From the NCBI RefSeq assembly GCF_026072635.1, contig NZ_AP023081.1, positions 1,148,501 through 1,212,500 of the forward strand: a stretch of 64,000 nucleotides of DNA. The letters run 5' to 3'. Origin of the DNA: Pseudomonas solani. GTDB lineage: Bacteria; Pseudomonadota; Gammaproteobacteria; Pseudomonadales; Pseudomonadaceae. The notes below the pieces were generated by a model that worked only from the letters and a program-made list of their open reading frames with translations, was not told the origin of the DNA and did no database searches. Shown here one piece after another: positions 32,416-41,022 of the stretch (the stretch's first letter is position 1; each line of letters starts with the position of its first letter). A program made the translations under genes and the position numbers.

Positions 32416-34140
32416 ATGTCATTACCCATGCCGCCACTGTTCGCTGCCCTGCGCCAGAGCCTGCGCAGCGGCTATTCCTGGAAATCCCTGCGCAGCGACC
32501 TGGGCGCCGGCCTGACGGTGGGCATCGTCGCCATCCCGCTGGCCATGGCGCTGGCCATCGCCGTCGGGGTCGCGCCGCAGCATGGCCTCTATACAGTGCT
32601 GGTGGCCGCCCCGCTGATCGCCCTCAGCGGCGGCTCGCGCTTCAACGTCTCCGGCCCCACCGCCGCCTTCGTGGTCATCCTCCTGCCCATCACCCAGCAA
32701 TTCGGCCTCGGTGGCCTGCTGCTGTGCACCATGATGGCCGGGATGATCCTCCTCGCCATGGGCCTGGCGCGCTTCGGCCGGCTGATCCAGTTCATCCCCT
32801 ACCCGGTGACCCTGGGCTTCACCGCCGGCATCGGCATCGTCATCGCCACCCTGCAGATCAAGGACGTGTTCGGCCTGGAGCTGGCGCACCCGCCACAGAA
32901 CTACGTCGAGCAGCTCGGCCTGCTGGCCCAGGCACTGCCAAGTGCACACCTGGGCGACGCGCTGGTGGCGCTGGCCTGCCTCGCGGTCCTGCTGTTGTGG
33001 CCGCGCCTGGTGCCCAAGGTGCCGGGACACCTGGTGGCCCTGGCGGTCGGCGCCCTGCTGGGCCTGGCCCTGGATTACCTGGGCCTGCCGGTGGCGACCC
33101 TCGGCGAGCGCTTCACCTATGAACTCGATGGCATGGTGCACCCCGGCATCCCGCCCTTCCTGCCGAGCTTCGCCTGGCCCTGGGAGTTGCCCGGTGCCAG
33201 TGGCGCACCGCTGGTGATGTCCTTCGAGCTGGTGCGTCAGTTGCTCGCCCCGGCCTTCGCCATCGCCATGCTGGGCGCCATCGAGTCGCTGCTCTGCGCC
33301 GTGGTTTCCGACGGCATGACCGGCACCCGCCACGACCCCAACGCCGAACTGCTCGGCCAGGGCCTGGGCAACCTGGTGGCGCCGCTGTTCGGTGGTATCA
33401 CCGCCACCGCCGCCATCGCCCGCAGTGCCGCCAACGTCCGCGCCGGCGCCGTGTCGCCTATCGCGGCGGTGATCCACGCCGGGGTGGTGCTGCTGGCCAT
33501 GCTGCTGCTGGCGCCGCTGTTCAGCTACCTGCCGATGGCCGCCCTGGCGGCGCTGCTGCTGATGGTGGCGTGGAACATGAGCGAGGCGCGCCACGTCGCC
33601 CACACCCTGCGCATCGCCCCGCGCAACGACGTGCTGGTGCTGCTCACCTGCCTGGTGCTGACGGTGCTGTTCGACATGGTGCTGGCGGTGGGCGTCGGCC
33701 TGCTGCTGGCGGCGGCCCTGTTCATCAAGCGCATGAGCGACCTCACCGACGCCCAGCCCCTGCCCGCGCACCTCGGCCAGGCGCTGGAGGGCCTGCCGGA
33801 ACAGGTGATGCCCTACGTGATCCGTGGCCCGTTGTTCTTCGGCGCCGCGGAAAAGGCCCTGAGCGTGCTGCGCCGGCTGAACCCGCAGGTGAAGGTGGTG
33901 ATCGTGGAAATCAGCGCGGTACCGCTGCTGGACATGACCGCACTGGCGGCCATCGAGAACCTGCTGAACGACTACCACAAGCAGGGGATCGGCCTGGTGC
34001 TGGTGGGCACCACGACGCGGGTGCGGCTGAAGCTGCGCCGTGCCGGCATCCGTCGCGAGGACGGCCGCCTGGCCTATGTGCGCGACCTGGAACAGGCGCG
34101 GGCCAAGGCCCTGCGCTGGCTGGAGCCTCAGCCGAACTGA
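32416..34140 (+). CDS. SulP-family anion transporter with STAS domain (DauA-like)
   Basis: A 574-residue protein. The membrane part (about 30-440) has the SulP signatures GLTVGIVAIPLAMALAIAVG and GGSRFNVSGPTAAFVVILLP, and about ten to fourteen helices. A cytoplasmic STAS domain follows (about 465-565, with VVIVEISAVPLLDMTALAAI). SulP proteins carry sulfate, bicarbonate or C4-dicarboxylates. E. coli DauA moves succinate at acid pH, and this protein is closest to that layout, but the substrate is not proved. ATG 32416 has a GAGGAG ribosome site. Its 3' end overlaps the convergent WbuC-type gene by 13 bases, leaving no room for a terminator. Confidence 0.88.
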   Translation: MSLPMPPLFAALRQSLRSGYSWKSLRSDLGAGLTVGIVAIPLAMALAIAVGVAPQHGLYTVLVAAPLIALSGGSRFNVSGPTAAFVVILLPITQQFGLGGLLLCTMMAGMILLAMGLARFGRLIQFIPYPVTLGFTAGIGIVIATLQIKDVFGLELAHPPQNYVEQLGLLAQALPSAHLGDALVALACLAVLLLWPRLVPKVPGHLVALAVGALLGLALDYLGLPVATLGERFTYELDGMVHPGIPPFLPSFAWPWELPGASGAPLVMSFELVRQLLAPAFAIAMLGAIESLLCAVVSDGMTGTRHDPNAELLGQGLGNLVAPLFGGITATAAIARSAANVRAGAVSPIAAVIHAGVVLLAMLLLAPLFSYLPMAALAALLLMVAWNMSEARHVAHTLRIAPRNDVLVLLTCLVLTVLFDMVLAVGVGLLLAAALFIKRMSDLTDAQPLPAHLGQALEGLPEQVMPYVIRGPLFFGAAEKALSVLRRLNPQVKVVIVEISAVPLLDMTALAAIENLLNDYHKQGIGLVLVGTTTRVRLKLRRAGIRREDGRLAYVRDLEQARAKALRWLEPQPN

Positions 34141-34598
34141 GCGCGCATCCAGGCCAGGTAGTCGAGGGCGGCGGGCTCGCCTTCGCGGGGCGCCCAAGGG
34201 GCGAACTCCCCATCCACCAACGGGCGATAGGGGCCGGCCTTGCATTCGAAGAGCAGGCTGTCGGCCTCCAGCACCACCAGGGCATGGAACTGGCCGGGCG
34301 TGAGATCGACCCCGACGCACTCGCCCCCGGCACGCAGCTCGCGAGTCTCCTGCACGGCACCGTCCTCGCTGAACAGCAGCAGGCCCAAGGCGCCCTTGAG
34401 CACCAGCAGGGTCTCGGCCTTGTCGGCGGACAGGTGGCGATGGGGGGCGATGTAGGTGCCGGGTTGCAGCCCCACCGCCAGGCGGTGGCAGGGCTCTTCC
34501 ATGCCGTGGAAGTTGTGGTGCAGCCGCTGGCGCGGGCTGGCCGCGGCCCCTGCGGCCAGGTCGGCGAACAGGGCCTGGTCGAGGAAGCGCACAGCCAC
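34128..34598 (-). CDS. WbuC family cupin protein
   Basis: A 156-residue cupin. The metal-binding first motif is PGTYIAPHRHLSADKAETLL near residue 45-64, and the second half has GVDLTPGQFHALVVLEADSL near residue 98. The family sits in polysaccharide loci elsewhere, but its reaction is unknown. No ATG is suitably placed. I chose GTG 34598, about ten bases after AAAGGG. GTG 34592 and a TTG at 34622 (overlapping the end of hpt) are alternatives. It is immediately downstream of hpt on the same strand (about 5 bases from its stop), so likely co-transcribed. It overlaps the convergent SulP gene at its 3' end. Confidence 0.75.
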   Translation of the reverse strand: MAVRFLDQALFADLAAGAAASPRQRLHHNFHGMEEPCHRLAVGLQPGTYIAPHRHLSADKAETLLVLKGALGLLLFSEDGAVQETRELRAGGECVGVDLTPGQFHALVVLEADSLLFECKAGPYRPLVDGEFAPWAPREGEPAALDYLAWMRAQFG

Positions 34599-34602
34599 GG
34601 GC

Positions 34603-35160
34603 TTAGAGCCCTTTAACGGCAAAGATGCCGGCGGCGTTGCGCCAGTAGCCCTTGTAGTCCATGCCGTAGCCGAAGATGTAGCGGTCCACGCAGGGCAGGC
34701 CCACGTAGTCGGCCTTGAGGTCCGGGCGCGCCTTGCGGTCGTGGGTCTTGTCGATCAGCACGGCGGTGTGCACGTGGGCGGCGCCGGCGTGTTTGCAGAA
34801 GTCGATGATCGCCGCGAGGGTGTGCCCTTCGTCGAGGATGTCGTCGATGATCAGCACGTCGCGGTCGATGAAGGAGATTTCCGGCTTGGCCTTCCAGAAC
34901 AGCTCGCCGCCGCTGGTTTCATTGCGGTAGCGGGTGGCGTGCAGGTAGGACAGCTCCAGGGGGAAGTCGAGCTTCGGCAGCAGCTTGCCGGCGAAGATCA
35001 GGCCGCCGTTCATCACGCAGAAGACCACGGGGTTGCGCTCGGCCAGCTCGCCATTGATGGCGCCGGCGATCTGGTCGATGGCGGCTTCGACCTGGGCATC
35101 GGTGTACAGGCAGTCGGCTTCGGCCATTACCTGGCGGATGTGGGCGAGATCGGCGGGCAT
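34603..35160 (-). CDS. hpt: Hypoxanthine-guanine phosphoribosyltransferase
   Basis: A 185-residue purine salvage enzyme that joins hypoxanthine or guanine to PRPP. The PRPP-binding loop DVLIIDDILDEGHTLAAIID is near residue 95, with FCVMNGGLIFAGKLLPKLDF near residue 47 and DYVGLPCVDRYIFGYGMDY near the C-terminus. The start at 35160 is supported by AGAGGAAA. The open frame to 35268 adds residues absent from the family. It lies 267 bases from the divergent upp gene, so purine and pyrimidine salvage are back to back. The wbuC-like gene follows almost directly. Confidence 0.92.
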   Translation of the reverse strand: MPADLAHIRQVMAEADCLYTDAQVEAAIDQIAGAINGELAERNPVVFCVMNGGLIFAGKLLPKLDFPLELSYLHATRYRNETSGGELFWKAKPEISFIDRDVLIIDDILDEGHTLAAIIDFCKHAGAAHVHTAVLIDKTHDRKARPDLKADYVGLPCVDRYIFGYGMDYKGYWRNAAGIFAVKGL

Positions 35161-35427
35161 GGCTTTTCCTCTGTTTTTGAGCGGCGTTGGCCCTGGCTTC
35201 CGTGGGAAGTTGATCGGGGCGTCAAGATAAAAGTCGGCAAAGGTACTCATCCGTCTGTCCGGGAGCAAGCCCTGCCGGACGAGTGTCGAGGATAGTTTGT
35301 CGCAGCCCTGCAGGCCTCGTCATGCAACGCCCCAAAGGTCGCGCGACCGGCCAGTCAGTCACGACATGGCACAGGCAATGCTTTAATCTAACGCAATTTT
35401 TTTGCCAGCCCGCCGGAGTAACACCCC

Positions 35428-36066
35428 ATGCCTATCCGAGAGATCCGCCACCCGCTGATCCGCCACAAAATCGGCCTGATGCGCCGCGCCGACATCAGCA
35501 CGAAGAACTTCCGCGAACTGGCCCAGGAAGTGGGCGCCCTGCTCACCTATGAAGCGACCAACGACCTGCCCCTGGAAAACTACGAGATCCAGGGCTGGGC
35601 GGGCCCGGTGCAGGTGGAGAAGATCGCCGGCAAGAAGATCACCGTGGTGCCCATCCTGCGTGCCGGCATCGGCATGCTCGACGGCGTGCTCAGCCTGATC
35701 CCGGGCGCCAAGGTCAGCGCCGTGGGCGTGGCCCGCAACGAGGAAACCCTCGAAGCGCACACCTACCTGGAAAAACTGGCCCCCGAGATCGACGAGCGCC
35801 TGGCACTGATCATCGACCCGATGCTGGCCACCGGCGGTTCCCTGGTCGCCACCATCGAGCTGCTCAAGCGTGCCGGCTGCAAGGAGATCCGCGCCATGGT
35901 GCTGGTGGCCGCGCCGGAAGGCATCAAGGTGGTCAACGATGCCCACCCGGACGTGATGATCTTCACCGCCTCCATCGATGAAAAGCTCAACGAGCATGGC
36001 TACATCATTCCGGGCCTGGGCGATGCCGGCGACAAGATCTTCGGCACCAAGCAGAAGGACACCTGA
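35428..36066 (+). CDS. upp: Uracil phosphoribosyltransferase
   Basis: A 212-residue enzyme that makes UMP from uracil and PRPP. It starts with PIREIRHPLIRHKIGLMRRA and carries the PRPP-binding DPMLATGGSLVATIELLKRA near residue 131, plus the C-terminal uracil-binding YIIPGLGDAGDKIFGTK. Length is normal. A CGGAG ribosome site precedes ATG 35428. The uracil permease gene follows after three bases, so the two form a classic salvage operon. The 35161-35427 gap contains the divergent hpt and upp promoters. Confidence 0.97.
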   Translation: MPIREIRHPLIRHKIGLMRRADISTKNFRELAQEVGALLTYEATNDLPLENYEIQGWAGPVQVEKIAGKKITVVPILRAGIGMLDGVLSLIPGAKVSAVGVARNEETLEAHTYLEKLAPEIDERLALIIDPMLATGGSLVATIELLKRAGCKEIRAMVLVAAPEGIKVVNDAHPDVMIFTASIDEKLNEHGYIIPGLGDAGDKIFGTKQKDT

Positions 36067-36069
36067 TCC

Positions 36070-37347
36070 ATGAGCGATGAATTCAACGAACCGCTGTGGC
36101 GCCAGGTGCTGTCCGGCGCGCAGATGCTCTTCGTGGCCTTCGGCGCCCTGGTGCTGATGCCGCTGATCACCGGCCTGGACCCGAACGTGGCGCTGTTCAC
36201 CGCCGGCATGGGCACCCTGCTGTTCCAGATCGTGACCGGTCGCCAGGTGCCGGTGTTCCTGGCATCGAGCTTCGCCTTCATCACCCCCATCATCCTCGCC
36301 AAGGGCCAGTTCGGCCTGGCCGCGACCATGGGCGGCGTGGTGGCGGCGGGCTTCGTCTACACCTTCCTCGGCCTGGCGGTGAAGATCAAAGGCACCGGCT
36401 TCATCGACCGTTTGCTGCCCCCGGTGGTGATCGGCCCGGTGATCATCTCCATCGGCCTGGCCATGGCCCCCATCGCCGCCAACATGGCCATGGGCAAGGC
36501 CGGTGACGGCACCGAGCTGATCCCCTACGCCACCGCCATGTGGATCTCCATGCCGGCGCTGCTGACCACCCTGGTGGTGGCGGTGTTCGGCAAGGGCATC
36601 TTCCGCCTGGTGCCGATCATCTCCGGCGTGCTGGTGGGCTTTGCCCTGTCGTTCTGGTTCGGCGTGGTCGACACCGCCAAGATCCTCGCAGCGCCCTGGC
36701 TGGAACTGCCGGCCTTCACCGCCCCCGAGTTCAACTGGCAGGCCATCCTGTTCATCGTCCCCGTGGCCCTGGCCCCGGCCATCGAGCACATCGGCGGCGT
36801 GATCGCGGTGGGCAGCGTCACCGGCAAGAACTACCTGAAGACCCCCGGCCTGCACCGCACCCTGCTGGGCGACGGCCTGGCCACCTCGGCCGCCGGCCTG
36901 TTCGGCGGCCCGCCGAACACCACCTATGCCGAAGTCACCGGCGCGGTGATGCTGACCAAGAACTACAACCCGAAGATCATGACCTGGGCAGCGCTGTTCG
37001 CCATCGGCCTGGCCTTCATCGGCAAGTTCGGCGCCATCCTGCAGAGCATCCCGGTGCCGGTCATGGGCGGCATCCTCTGCCTGCTGTTCGGCTCCATCGC
37101 CGCGGTGGGCATGAACACCATGATCCGCCACAAGGTGGACCTGGCCGAGGCGCGCAACCTGGTGATCGTTTCGGTGACCCTGGTGTTCGGCATCGGCGGC
37201 GTACTGATCGGTACCGGCACCGGCCCGGACGACTTCGGCCTCAAGGGCATCGCCCTCTGCGCCATCGTCGCCATCGCCCTCAACCTGGTCCTTCCCGGCC
37301 ACGACGCCTGGAAGCACAAGGCGGCGGACGACGCGCCGGACATCTGA
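36070..37347 (+). CDS. uraA: Uracil permease (NCS2 family)
   Basis: A 425-residue nucleobase:cation symporter with 12-14 hydrophobic helices. NCS2 features include PVFLASSFAFITPII near residue 60, PVALAPAIEHIGGVIAVGSV near residue 236, and LFGGPPNTTYAEVTGAVMLT near residue 277, which shape the substrate site. It imports uracil for Upp, whose gene is three bases upstream. It is terminated by the hairpin at 37361-37389. The sequence is complete. Confidence 0.95.
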   Translation: MSDEFNEPLWRQVLSGAQMLFVAFGALVLMPLITGLDPNVALFTAGMGTLLFQIVTGRQVPVFLASSFAFITPIILAKGQFGLAATMGGVVAAGFVYTFLGLAVKIKGTGFIDRLLPPVVIGPVIISIGLAMAPIAANMAMGKAGDGTELIPYATAMWISMPALLTTLVVAVFGKGIFRLVPIISGVLVGFALSFWFGVVDTAKILAAPWLELPAFTAPEFNWQAILFIVPVALAPAIEHIGGVIAVGSVTGKNYLKTPGLHRTLLGDGLATSAAGLFGGPPNTTYAEVTGAVMLTKNYNPKIMTWAALFAIGLAFIGKFGAILQSIPVPVMGGILCLLFGSIAAVGMNTMIRHKVDLAEARNLVIVSVTLVFGIGGVLIGTGTGPDDFGLKGIALCAIVAIALNLVLPGHDAWKHKAADDAPDI

Positions 37348-37360
37348 GCCCCGCGCCACA

Positions 37361-37389
37361 AAAAAAGCCCCGCAATCGCGGGGCTTTTT
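37361..37389 (+). terminator. Bidirectional terminator between uraA and MFS gene
   Basis: AAAAGCCCCGC (37363-37373) pairs with GCGGGGCTTTT (37378-37388) around an AATC loop, with T5 on the plus side and A6 on the left. It can stop transcripts from both convergent genes. Confidence 0.92.
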
Positions 37390-37404
37390 CATTGGGGCCG
37401 CCAG

Positions 37405-38763
37405 TCAGGCATCCGCCAGCTTGGCCGCCGGCAGCGGGCTCGGCGCCACCCACTGCTTCAGGCGCTCGATGCTTTCGCGGTAGGGCTTGAGCCCCATCCA
37501 CAGCAGCACCACCGAGCTGAACACCGCCAGCGAGGTGACGATCAGCAGCGAGTAGCGCAACGCCTTGTCGTCGGCGAACACGTAGTCGGTCACCAGGGCC
37601 ACGGCGGTGGGGCCGAGGCCCAGGCCGATCAGGGTGATGACAAACAGGTAGATGGCCGAAGCCTGGCCACGCATGGAGTTGGGCATGATCTCCTGGATCG
37701 CCGCCGGCGCCACGCCGAAGGGCATGCTGAGGAAGAACACGGTCGGCGCCATCAGCACGGTCACCCAGTTGGCGTTGTCCAGCAGCGGGAACACCACCAC
37801 CAGCGGCAGCGCCCCGATGGCGGCGATGAGGCCGACGCGCATGTTGGCGTCGCTGCGCCCGCGCTTGGCCATGCGGTCCGCCAGGCGGCCGCCGAAGACG
37901 ATGCCGAGGCAACCGAACACCGCGACGATGCTGCCGTAGACCACGCCCACATGGCCGGCGTCCCAGCCGTAGGTGCGGATGAAGAAGGTGGGGATCCACG
38001 CCGCGCTACCGTAGCCGGCGAAGGCCAGCCCGGCGAAGCCGAAGTTGTGGCAGAGCACAGTGCGGCGGTTGGCGCGGATGTAGCGCCCCACTTCAGAGAA
38101 AGGCACCGCGACACCGGCGCCCACGCCGCGCCGGGCCGGTTCGCGCACCGCCAGCATCAGCAAGGTGAAGAGCACGCCGGCACCGCCGAGGATGAGGAAG
38201 ATCAACTGCCAGGGGCGCACGTCACCCAGCAGCGGCAGGTGCACGTCGCCCTGAGCGGAGGCGAACTTGATCACCAGCCCGCCGAGCAGGAAGGCCAGCC
38301 CCGAGCCGAGGTACACGCCCATGGAATACACGCTGATGGCGGTGGCGCGGCGCTCCTGGGGGAAGCTGTCGGCGATCAGCGAATAGGCCGCCGGCGACAA
38401 TGCCGCCTCGCCCACGCCCACGCCGATGCGGCAGACGAGGAACTGCCAGTACAGCTTGGCCATGCCGCAGGCGGCGGTGGCAGCGCTCCAGAACAGTACG
38501 CCGATGGCGATCAGCCCGCGGCGGCTACGGGTATCGGCCAGGCGCCCTAGGGGGATGCCGCAGACGGTGTAGAACAGCGCGAAGGACAGGCCCATCAGCA
38601 GGCTCATCTGCGTGTCGCTGATGACCAGATCACGGCGGATGGGCTCAACCAGCAGGTTGAGAATCTGCCGATCGATGAAGGAAAGCACGTAGGCCACCAT
38701 CAGAATGGCGACGGTGGTCCAGGCTCGCAGGCCCGAGGGATAGCCATTGTTGTTGTTCTGCAT
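37405..38763 (-). CDS. MFS transporter (spinster-type)
   Basis: A 452-residue major-facilitator protein with twelve helices. The first half has AYVLSFIDRQILNLLVEPIR and GIPLGRLADTRSRRGLIAIG, the MFS signature loop. The second half has VFGGRLADRMAKRGR. The FIDRQ motif in helix 1 is typical of spinster-type transporters in bacteria, which carry varied organic acids or lipids. The substrate is unknown. It is a single-gene unit between uraA and hemH. I recall a transporter gene just before hemH in PAO1 (PA4654). The ATG at 38763 is the only sensible start. Confidence 0.87.
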   Translation of the reverse strand: MQNNNNGYPSGLRAWTTVAILMVAYVLSFIDRQILNLLVEPIRRDLVISDTQMSLLMGLSFALFYTVCGIPLGRLADTRSRRGLIAIGVLFWSAATAACGMAKLYWQFLVCRIGVGVGEAALSPAAYSLIADSFPQERRATAISVYSMGVYLGSGLAFLLGGLVIKFASAQGDVHLPLLGDVRPWQLIFLILGGAGVLFTLLMLAVREPARRGVGAGVAVPFSEVGRYIRANRRTVLCHNFGFAGLAFAGYGSAAWIPTFFIRTYGWDAGHVGVVYGSIVAVFGCLGIVFGGRLADRMAKRGRSDANMRVGLIAAIGALPLVVVFPLLDNANWVTVLMAPTVFFLSMPFGVAPAAIQEIMPNSMRGQASAIYLFVITLIGLGLGPTAVALVTDYVFADDKALRYSLLIVTSLAVFSSVVLLWMGLKPYRESIERLKQWVAPSPLPAAKLADA

Positions 38764-38888
38764 GGGCTCTCCTCGGCGCCGCCGGTGCGGCGCACGACGG
38801 TGGAAGAAGCGCCCAGCTTAGGTGCAGGCGGGATGAAGCAGCGGCTTTATAGGCCAGGCGAATGCCCGGGCTGTCCCCGGGCTGATGC

Positions 38889-39914
38889 TCAGAGCAGGCG
38901 CTGGGCCTTGCCGGAAAGGCTGGCCAGTGCCTGGGCCCATTGCGGGTGATCGTTCATGCAGGGCACCAGTACCAGGTCCTCGCCGCCAGCGGCGATGAAC
39001 TGCTCGCGCCCGCGGTCGCCGATCTCCTCCAGGGTCTCGATGCAGTCGGCGACGAAGGCCGGGCACATCACCAGCAGTTTCTTCACCCCCTGTGCCGCCA
39101 GTTCGTCGAGGCGGCTCTCGGTGTAGGGCTCGATCCACTTGGCGCGCCCCAGGCGCGACTGGAAGGACACCGACCACTGCCCCGGCTGCAGCCCCATGCG
39201 CGCGGCGAAGCCTTCGCTGGTGCGGTAGCACTGGGCACGGTAGCAGCGGGCGAGCACCTGGCCCTCGGCACGCTGGCAGCAGTCCGCGCCCTTCAGGCAG
39301 TGGCTGCCACTGGTGTCGGCCTTGTGCAGGTGACGCTCGGGCAGCCCGTGGTAGCTCATCAGCAGGTGATCGAAGCCCTGCTCCAGGTGCGGGCGGGCGC
39401 TGGCCACCAGGGCATCGAGGTACTCGGGCTGGTCGTAGAAGGGGTCGAGCACCTGCACCTGGAGCTTGAAGCCATGGGCGGCGATGACCCGGCGCGTCTC
39501 CTGTTCGACGGTGGTGGTGGTGCTGTCGGCGAACTGCGGGTAGAGCGGTGCCAGCGTCACGCGCTTGACGCCCTGGCGCACCAGCTCCTGCAGGGTGTTC
39601 TCGATGGAAGGCTCGCCGTAGCGCATCGCCAGGGCCACCGGCCCATGGGGCCAGAACGGCTGGGTGGCGGCCTGCAGGCGGCGGCTGAGAGCGACCAGCG
39701 GCGAGCCTTCGGGCCACCAGATGGAGGCGTAGGCATGGGCCGACTGCGCGGGACGCTTGATCAGGATCAGCGAGACCAGCAGGCGACGCAGCGGCCAGGG
39801 CAGGTCGATGACGTAGGGGTCCATGAGGAACTGGTTGAGGTAGCGACGCACGTCCTCCACCGAGGTGGAAGCGGGTGAGCCCAGGTTGGCCAGCAGCAGC
39901 GCGTGATCAGTCAT
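38889..39914 (-). CDS. hemH: Ferrochelatase
   Basis: A 341-residue enzyme inserting Fe2+ into protoporphyrin IX, the last step of heme synthesis. It begins HALLLANLGSPASTSVEDVR. The catalytic-site stretch LLMSYHGLPERH carries the metal-handling His near residue 192, and YTESRLDELAAQG follows. Two Cys-rich stretches (CLKGADCCQRA and CYRAQCYR) are seen in many gamma-proteobacterial enzymes. Its ATG overlaps the stop of the upstream epimerase gene by four bases (ATGA), so the pair is translationally coupled. A GC-rich hairpin at 38864-38882 follows the stop but lacks a T-tract. Confidence 0.96.
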   Translation of the reverse strand: MTDHALLLANLGSPASTSVEDVRRYLNQFLMDPYVIDLPWPLRRLLVSLILIKRPAQSAHAYASIWWPEGSPLVALSRRLQAATQPFWPHGPVALAMRYGEPSIENTLQELVRQGVKRVTLAPLYPQFADSTTTTVEQETRRVIAAHGFKLQVQVLDPFYDQPEYLDALVASARPHLEQGFDHLLMSYHGLPERHLHKADTSGSHCLKGADCCQRAEGQVLARCYRAQCYRTSEGFAARMGLQPGQWSVSFQSRLGRAKWIEPYTESRLDELAAQGVKKLLVMCPAFVADCIETLEEIGDRGREQFIAAGGEDLVLVPCMNDHPQWAQALASLSGKAQRLL

Positions 39915-40822
39915 GCAACGTCCTTAGGCCTCAGCACATCGGCGAGCGCCGTATCCAGATCGGTGAAACGAAAGATGAAACCGGCGTCCAGCAGCCGCGC
40001 CGGCACGGCGCGCTGGCCGCCCAGCAGGAGGATCGACATCTCCCCCAGCAGCAGGCGCAACGCGAAGGTCGGCGCCGGCAGAACGGTCGGCCGCCCCAGC
40101 GCGCGGCCCAGGCTCCGGGTGAAATCACAATTGCGCGCGGGGTGCGGAGCGCACGCATTATAGGGACCGCTGGCCCCCTCCTGATGCAAAAGAAAATCCA
40201 TCGCGGCGATTTGATCCTGCAGGTGAATCCACGGCATCCACTGGCGGCCGCTGCCCAGGCGCCCGCCCAGGCCGAGGCGGAACGCCCGGAGCATGTCGCG
40301 GAGGAAACCATCATGGGCCGCAAGCACCAGGCCAGTGCGCAACAGCACCACGCGGATGCCCAGTGCCTCGGCGCGTTGCGCGGTCTCTTCCCAGGCGATG
40401 CACAGGGCGCTGGCAAAATCGCCGTTGCCGGGTGGCGCGTCCTCGCGCAGCTCGCGCTCGCCGGCGTCGCCATACCAGCCCACCGCCGAGCCGGACAGCA
40501 GCAGCGCCGGGCGTTGCTCGCGGGTCTCCAGCCAGGCCAGCAGGCGCTCGGTGAAGGCCACCCGGCTGTCGAGAATCTTCGCCTTGCGGTTGCGCGTCCA
40601 CAGCCCGCCGGCCACCGGTTCGCCCGCCATGTTGACCAGCGCATCCAGGGGCCCGTCACCGTATTCGTCGAGGCTGCCGATGGCCCGCACCACGGGCCCG
40701 CAAAGCCCCGCCACGCGCTGCGGCGTGCGGCTGAGCACGGTGACCTGGTGGCCCTGCCCGCTCCACAGCCGGCAGAGCTCACGGCCGATCAGGCCAGTAC
40801 CGCCGGTCAGCAATATGTGCAT
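39911..40822 (-). CDS. TIGR01777 family NAD(P)-binding epimerase-like protein (YfcH-like)
   Basis: A 303-residue SDR-type protein. The nucleotide loop MHILLTGGTGLIGRELCRLW is at the start, VNMAGEPVAGGLW is near residue 62, and the C-terminal DUF1731 segment (PAPTFALRLLLGEMSILLLG, then PARLLDAGFIFRF) identifies the YfcH/TIGR01777 family. The biochemical role is unknown. It is coupled to hemH by a four-base ATGA overlap, with the epimerase first. The 40823-41022 gap holds its promoter and that of the divergent FAD oxidoreductase gene, whose LitR-type operator lies about 120 bases away. Confidence 0.88.
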   Translation of the reverse strand: MHILLTGGTGLIGRELCRLWSGQGHQVTVLSRTPQRVAGLCGPVVRAIGSLDEYGDGPLDALVNMAGEPVAGGLWTRNRKAKILDSRVAFTERLLAWLETREQRPALLLSGSAVGWYGDAGERELREDAPPGNGDFASALCIAWEETAQRAEALGIRVVLLRTGLVLAAHDGFLRDMLRAFRLGLGGRLGSGRQWMPWIHLQDQIAAMDFLLHQEGASGPYNACAPHPARNCDFTRSLGRALGRPTVLPAPTFALRLLLGEMSILLLGGQRAVPARLLDAGFIFRFTDLDTALADVLRPKDVA

Positions 40823-40943
40823 GGCATCCTCCTCGCATGGTGCTAAGTGGAGATATCGCCCTAGTCTGAATCAAGACAGGGCACGGGTTGAGTCCGCCAT
40901 GGTCACACCTTTATGAGCGGCACTCGAATTGGAACCGATAGCC

Positions 40944-40969
40944 CTGTACAACGCAACAAAAGTGTATAG
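40944..40969 (+). promoter_or_regulatory. LitR/MlrA-type operator upstream of the FAD oxidoreductase gene
   Basis: CTGTACAA (40944-40951) is followed 18 bases later by the weaker GTGTATAG (40962-40969). The half-site and spacing match the two pairs at 42055-42130. It lies about 54 bases before the ATG at 41023, a likely promoter position. Confidence 0.6.
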
Positions 40970-41022
40970 GTTTATCGAACACCTGATCAGCAGTCGCTAC
41001 AGCACAAGGTAAAGAGGTAACC

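Noticed and set aside
32422..34320. A 632-codon minus-strand frame over the SulP gene
   Set aside because: The product is an Arg/Gln/His-rich repeat-like shadow of a membrane transporter and has no start context.
35383..37392. A 669-codon minus-strand frame over upp and uraA
   Set aside because: It covers two unmistakable salvage genes on the plus strand and includes their terminator.
38864..38882. GCCCGGG/CCCGGGC hairpin after hemH as a terminator
   Set aside because: There is a stem but no T-tract on the minus strand, so I did not list it as a terminator. It may be a repeat remnant.
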